Notes under the pieces: generated by a model
Database searches by the model: none
What the model was told of the DNA's origin: nothing
The model's input: the letters and a program-made list of their open reading frames with translations, nothing else
DNA from: Lateolabrax maculatus
Taxonomy: Eukaryota; Chordata; Actinopteri; Acropomatiformes; Lateolabracidae
NCBI GenBank assembly: GCA_031216445.1
Contig: CM062200.1
Span: 3,485,501 to 3,549,500 of the forward strand
Length of the DNA: 64,000 nucleotides
Direction of reading: 5' to 3'
Part shown: positions 59,596 through 64,000 of the stretch, piece after piece
Layout of the letters: each line of letters begins with the position of its first letter
How positions within the stretch are numbered: position 1 is the first letter of the stretch
Program-made: the position numbers and the translations under genes

Positions 59596-61720
59596 TTGTC
59601 TTTGCAAAAGGATTCGAGAGACTTACTGAACAGGCAGGCGTGCACATTCCTCATCTGAGATGTTTCAACTGCAGCCAATCAACAAAAAAACCTGCCATAC
59701 AGTAGACGCCACTTTAAGTTGATTGCGATTTTTGCTCATATTGAGAGTAACACTTCTTTTACACGAGTGGATGTGTTGGCACAGCATGTGGTAAGAGCAG
59801 TGTTGTATGTTAAGGGCTTGCTATGTGCATGCAAGGCTGTTTGTAGCACTGTATTTCTGCAGCGTCTCCATGTGTTTGGCGTAGAGGACGGGCTCGAGTT
59901 TCCTTCGACATAGCTGGCCCGGATAGCAGGAAACTCAATAGGCAAAGTGTGAGGCAATCACTCTGTGATTAGTGTACACTACCGCCCTGCAGTAGCTTTG
60001 GTCCGTCAACACTGGTTCATGGAAGCTGCATGCAAAAGCCTTGCACACTTGCAGAGCAATAAAATTCATATGCATGCAACAACCACACACATTCATGTCC
60101 ATGAACACATGCAGGGAGCTATTCGGAGTTAAGATGTTATCGCTCAGGCTTTTACAGATCACTGCAGCTCACCCTGTGAGGAACACATGTTGCATTAGAT
60201 ACTCAGTGTTTGCGCAATACTGTACACGGGGATACACACAAAGGCACTTACAGTTCATTTTTAACCCAGCGAGCTCCCTGTTTGTACAGCTCTGTCTAAA
60301 CTGTCTCCAGTGAGTGTTTAATGCTGTGCCCAACAACTGTTTGACTTTGTTTAATGCAAGATGACACTGAGTGGAGCAATAAGCTGCGAACACTCCTGTG
60401 TAAATGGAACAACTTCCTATATCAAAACAATTGTTTGTTGGAGTTTGTCATTAATTACAACAAAATATGTTTTAATTATTTTCACTTTGACTTTGACAAG
60501 TGCAATTTGTGCAATTCTATTACTGACAATTGCTGCAGATGATTGTAATTATAACAGACTACTCTATGGTTTTGTTACACTTGTTGAACACAGTGTATAT
60601 TGTTCAACTTGGGGCAGAAATTGAAGTTGTTTATTGTTATCTGATCACATTTATTAACAAACAGATTAAAATACTTGTTCGTCCATAATCCCAATCATTC
60701 TTTCTTCTCTCAAATTGTAAAGTGTTGCAAAGGGTGCACAATGCTATATAATGGATTTGACAGGGCAATAAATGAAACAGCTTTGTCAGACGACAAGAAT
60801 TTAAATTTTACAAAGGTGTGAAAATTAACAGTCAAAATAATCAAATTAGCCCACAGAGCATTCAGTGTAGATTTGGCTGGAGAGAGGCTCAGGGTGACTG
60901 ATGACAGTGACAAGCTGGCCGGTCCCTGAAAAGAGGCTCCAAATGCTGCTTGTGTACTCTCAGTTGTGTCCCTGACCCTTGTCCAGGTTGGACAGGCTCC
61001 AGCTGGTCCCCAGAGCGAGCTCTCCCTACTTTCACATCTGTAGTCTTCTTCTGTGCCAAGGCAGGCAGCTGACCCTGCTGACCTTCTCTTCGTGTTTGTG
61101 TGTGTGAGAGAGAGAGAGAGCTATAACCAGGTAACATTAGAGTATAAAGGGAGAGATGGTATATGGATGATTTTGGTTAGGGTTAGTGTGTGTGTGTGTT
61201 AGTGTGCTGAGCATGAGTGTGTCGGCAGATCCTTATCTGACGGGGGGATTAGCTGACCGAAGGCGACCCCTGGTCTCCTCTTCCCTCTCTGCCTGTCGTA
61301 GTTCCCCTTGTTTTTCCACGAACTGTCACTTAAGCATGTCTACTGTAAAACTAGACTTTGCAGTATAGCTATCATACATTAACTGGCAGGACGACACTGT
61401 TTTGCATGGCTTACCCCATATATTGTTGACATACTGTTAATCATTTCTTTGAGCATACCATATGCTTTAATATGCATTTCAGTATGCTATGAGAGTCGGT
61501 GCACCCATATTACGAAGAAAACATATTTTCTCACTTACCTCTAGTGCTATCTAGTGATACAGTTTTGGATTATTTGTCCATTTATGTTATTGAAGTCATA
61601 ATCAGTCATAATAATAAAAAAGTTATAATAATAAAGATTTGTATGTACTGGTGTTGATTCTATTCTTGGTTGACATTTTCCAACTAATAGCCATCCAGTG
61701 TATTTACATTCATTAATTAC
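59596..61720. other. Gene-free DNA
   Basis: Short GA run at 61107-61120 and a TTAGGGTTAG word near 61176. No exon supported. Confidence 0.45.
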
Positions 61721-61960
61721 TTACATAATAGTAGATGTCACTGTTACTGGTGGAGTCCGCCATTCCTGCACAGGATCCATATTGCCTTCTCATGCACGTG
61801 ATGCAGCAGTGTTACTGTAATTTTGCCTGGATGCTCAAAGCAAAACATGACATTAAAAAATTCAAAAACAACATCTCTTCCAAGGAAAAGCGTCCCTGTT
61901 ACCTTGGAAAATATGGTTCTGTTTGTAATTTCGGTGAAACGCCCCTTTAAAATTCTCTTG
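61721..61960. mobile_element. Possible dispersed repeat
   Basis: GGTGGAGTCCGCCATTCCTG, GCCTGGATGCTCAAAGCAAA and an end GAAACGCCCCTTTAAAA look like a non-autonomous fish element with a TTTAAAGGGGC terminus. Only one copy is in the window, so the call is weak. Confidence 0.25.
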
Positions 61961-62379
61961 CAGAGACCTAAAAAGTAACCTTTCACAGTGAAGATGTAGT
62001 TAAAAAATGCAGATACACAGCTATGCTGTAACCACACAGTACACCACATATGCTCAAATATAGAAAGACATAGATTACTATATCACGTGAAAATACTCAT
62101 ATACTGATGGGGTAAATTTCTCTTAATTTTCGTATGTAATAACACTTAACTTTATCTATCATCAAGGCCTAATGCAACTCAATTTGACTCTTCCGAAATG
62201 CAGGAAATACATATTTTTGTATTTGCATTTGACAGTTATGGCCACTGATTTTATTATTAGAAATGGGCACCAGGGTATTTCCAGTGAGTGAATAATTGAT
62301 TATTGAACCCTCCCTGTTGGAACACAGGCCACTCATTATGCATACTGTGAACACATACAGCACATGTGCCTCGCATAGG

Positions 62380-62381
<2 letters not shown>
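61961..62381. other. Gene-free DNA
   Basis: No features recognised. Confidence 0.5.

Positions 62382-62414
<33 letters not shown>
62382..62414. repeat. (AC)n microsatellite
   Basis: About 33 bases of perfect CA repeat. Confidence 0.97.
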
Positions 62415-62416
<2 letters not shown>

Positions 62417-62849
62417 TTCCCTAAAAAAGCCCACACAGTGAATATAAAATTGTTGTCAGGTCAAACATAGCTCGGTCTGTTTTCTTGTTCCAGTTATTGT
62501 GGAGCCATACTGAAGATGAGGCCGGTTATGTGGGTGTTTGTGTTTCAGTGTGTAGGTTTGGGTTGTGTGGCACTGCGTATCATAGAAATGCACAGCTCGC
62601 TGCAGCTCCAATAGGTCTGAGTCAGGGAGCTTGTTTACTGTACATTAGAGGAAGGAAGGAAATTATAGAGAAAGGAGCAGAGGGAGAGAGAGCGAGAGCA
62701 GAAAATGGGTCAGACATCTGAGAGCCAGGCATTCTTTTTTTGGCGATGGGTGTCAAGACATTATCCAGTTGCACCTCCTTTTCTTGCTTTCTCTTTCTCT
62801 TGTGCATGTTTTTTTTTCGCTCCTCACTTTCCCTGGCCAAGGAAAAGTG
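62415..62849. other. Gene-free DNA
   Basis: Purine-rich at 62649-62703. Open frames on both strands, no recognised protein. Confidence 0.45.
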
Positions 62850-62961
62850 CAAAGAGAAGAGAGAGTTATTATGCTTGGCATGTCTGCACAGGACGGGCTT
62901 TAATTTGGACACGGCCCAGTTGATCAATCTCCACATTGGCTCAGTTACAGCATTGTGTGTT

Positions 62962-62992
<31 letters not shown>

Positions 62993-63330
62993 ATGTGTGT
63001 CTGAGACCACATGTAACAGCTAAGCTTTTAAAGTATGCAAACCAGCAGATCGCTCTAAAAGTAAAGCACACTGGATTAATTGTGTGTGGAAATGACTTAT
63101 TCTGTACACAGAGCCGTGGAGGAACAATGAATTGGATTAGAGCTGGAATGAGCATTAATGGAATACATGCTGTACTCATCCGTAACAAAGTCAAAATAAA
63201 GTTAATTAAGTTTGTTCTGTATAAGGCAGTCTGGATAGGAGCATCAGCTGAATGCCTGAAATGGAGTCCTATAGATGGCACATCTGACATGAGTAATGTT
63301 AGTGTGTCACGGTAGATTGTAAGCTGATTT
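62850..63330. other. Candidate conserved non-coding region around a (GT)n tract
   Basis: Both flanks of the (GT)n(GA)n at 62954-62991 are unique and enhancer-like. The right flank carries GGATTAATTGTG, GAGCATTAATGG and AAGTTAATTAAG homeodomain cores. Both strands are open over about 190-220 codons, including through the simple repeat, but neither resembles a protein. Confidence 0.35.
62954..62991. repeat. (GT)n(GA)n compound microsatellite
   Basis: (GT)n with one TT interruption, running into GAGAGAGA. Confidence 0.93.
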
Positions 63331-63394
63331 GGAAAGGAGCTCTCTCACACGCAGATGAACACACATGTACTCAGATTTACACTTAAGTAACTCA

Positions 63395-63600
63395 GGGTGA
63401 TTTGCATAATATGCAAACAGATGAATGTGATTCAGCGGGTGGTTTGGCAAAGTGTCAGGGAGCCTGCAACGTTTCCTGTTTGAGGCCTTTCTCTGGCGTC
63501 GTGAGCACTTAGCCCACTTCCATTAGAAAGTCCTAGTTGTAGGCATGAGACAGACCGCAGCCAGGATCCCCGCAGATTTCATTCAATAGTGAACCCCCCA
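63395..63600. other. Candidate enhancer with POU-dimer palindrome
   Basis: Unique sequence with GC-richer core. At its left edge TTTGCATA (63401-63408) and TATGCAAA (63410-63417) are perfect inverted copies separated by one base, preceded by A, giving ATTTGCAT and ATGCAAAC half sites: a back-to-back octamer arrangement. A G run of 10 follows at 63620-63629. Confidence 0.35.
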
Positions 63601-63639
63601 CAGCAGGAACATTATTTAGTGGGGGGGGGGAAATGCTGA

Positions 63640-63920
63640 AACACTACAGTTTACTCATACTTTTGCTGTAAAGAAACTAGGGTCAATAATTCTCTCTATT
63701 GTTTTCTATGTAACGTGTCAAAGAAGTGTGAAAAATGCCCATAATTTCCTACAGCCCAAGGGGACGCCCTCAAATGGCTTGTTTTGTCCGACCAATACTA
63801 AAAAATGTCAAGATATTTAGTTTATAATGATACATAACAGAGAAAAACAGAAAATCCTTACATGTGAGGAGCTGAATCCAGCAAGTTTTTCTCTATTAAT
63901 CAACAATTGTTGCAACTCTA
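63640..63920 (+). mobile_element. hAT-like miniature element, right end present
   Basis: TACAGCCCAAGGGGACGCCC, TCAAATGGCTTGTTTTGTCC, AGATATTTAGTTTATAATGA, GAGGAGCTGAATCCAGCAAG and the terminal CAATTGTTGCAACTCTA preserve the family order. The left terminus is degraded, so the start is approximate. Confidence 0.75.
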
Positions 63921-64000
63921 AAAGAGAAAAACATGGAAAAACATGGTAAAAGAGAAGAAGAGCAACACAATAAACTCTATATATGGTCCTGTTTCATTCT
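63921..64000. other. Window end
   Basis: A-rich sequence, no features. Confidence 0.5.

Noticed and set aside
62622..63290. 222-codon minus frame and 191-codon plus frame over the same DNA
   Set aside because: Both run through the (GT)n microsatellite (His-Thr and Cys-Val repeats) and overlap each other. No protein family recognised; non-coding composition is the better explanation.

Overview
The window looks like nuclear DNA from a ray-finned fish, most probably a spiny-rayed (percomorph) teleost. It is AT-rich and CpG-poor outside one island. Long (AC)n/(TG)n microsatellites are frequent. Several dispersed repeats match my recollection of families common in percomorph genomes. No bacterial-style gene arrangement is present. 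No stretch gives a convincing multi-exon protein gene, so I read the window as a gene desert or the inside of very long introns. Species and chromosome cannot be named from the sequence.

Layout. 1-9,400: non-coding DNA with several miniature inverted-repeat elements (3450-3717, 3760-4030, 5638-5932, 7302-7645, 8681-9360) and a GC-richer unique block at 4660-5200. 9,400-21,700: mostly unique AT-rich DNA, with repeat copies at 15.1-15.9 kb, 18.0 kb and 19.7 kb. 21,780-22,920: the decayed C-terminus of a DIRS/Ngaro-type tyrosine recombinase on the minus strand, followed by a small CpG-rich patch with an exon-like open frame ending in a perfect splice donor. 22,920-33,600: unique DNA, a 28-base G run, a LINE-like 3' tail and an inserted fragment of the nuclear rRNA unit (18S 3' end plus ITS1, 30.58-30.87 kb). 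33,600-49,500: microsatellites, repeat copies and several unique blocks that resemble conserved non-coding elements. 49,540-50,320: a 53-base purine tract followed by a strong CpG island ending in a splice donor, the best candidate for a real promoter and non-coding first exon, transcribed to the right. 50,320-64,000: intron-like DNA with more candidate regulatory blocks, including a POU-type palindrome at 63,401.

The most defensible picture is one gene starting near 50 kb with a non-coding first exon and a first intron reaching beyond the window. A weaker alternative first exon is possible at 22.7-22.9 kb on the same strand. The remainder is regulatory or neutral DNA with old transposon copies. 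Family attributions of the repeats come from memory of fish genomes and were not checked against a database. Sequence conservation cannot be measured from one sequence, so all conserved-element calls are inference.
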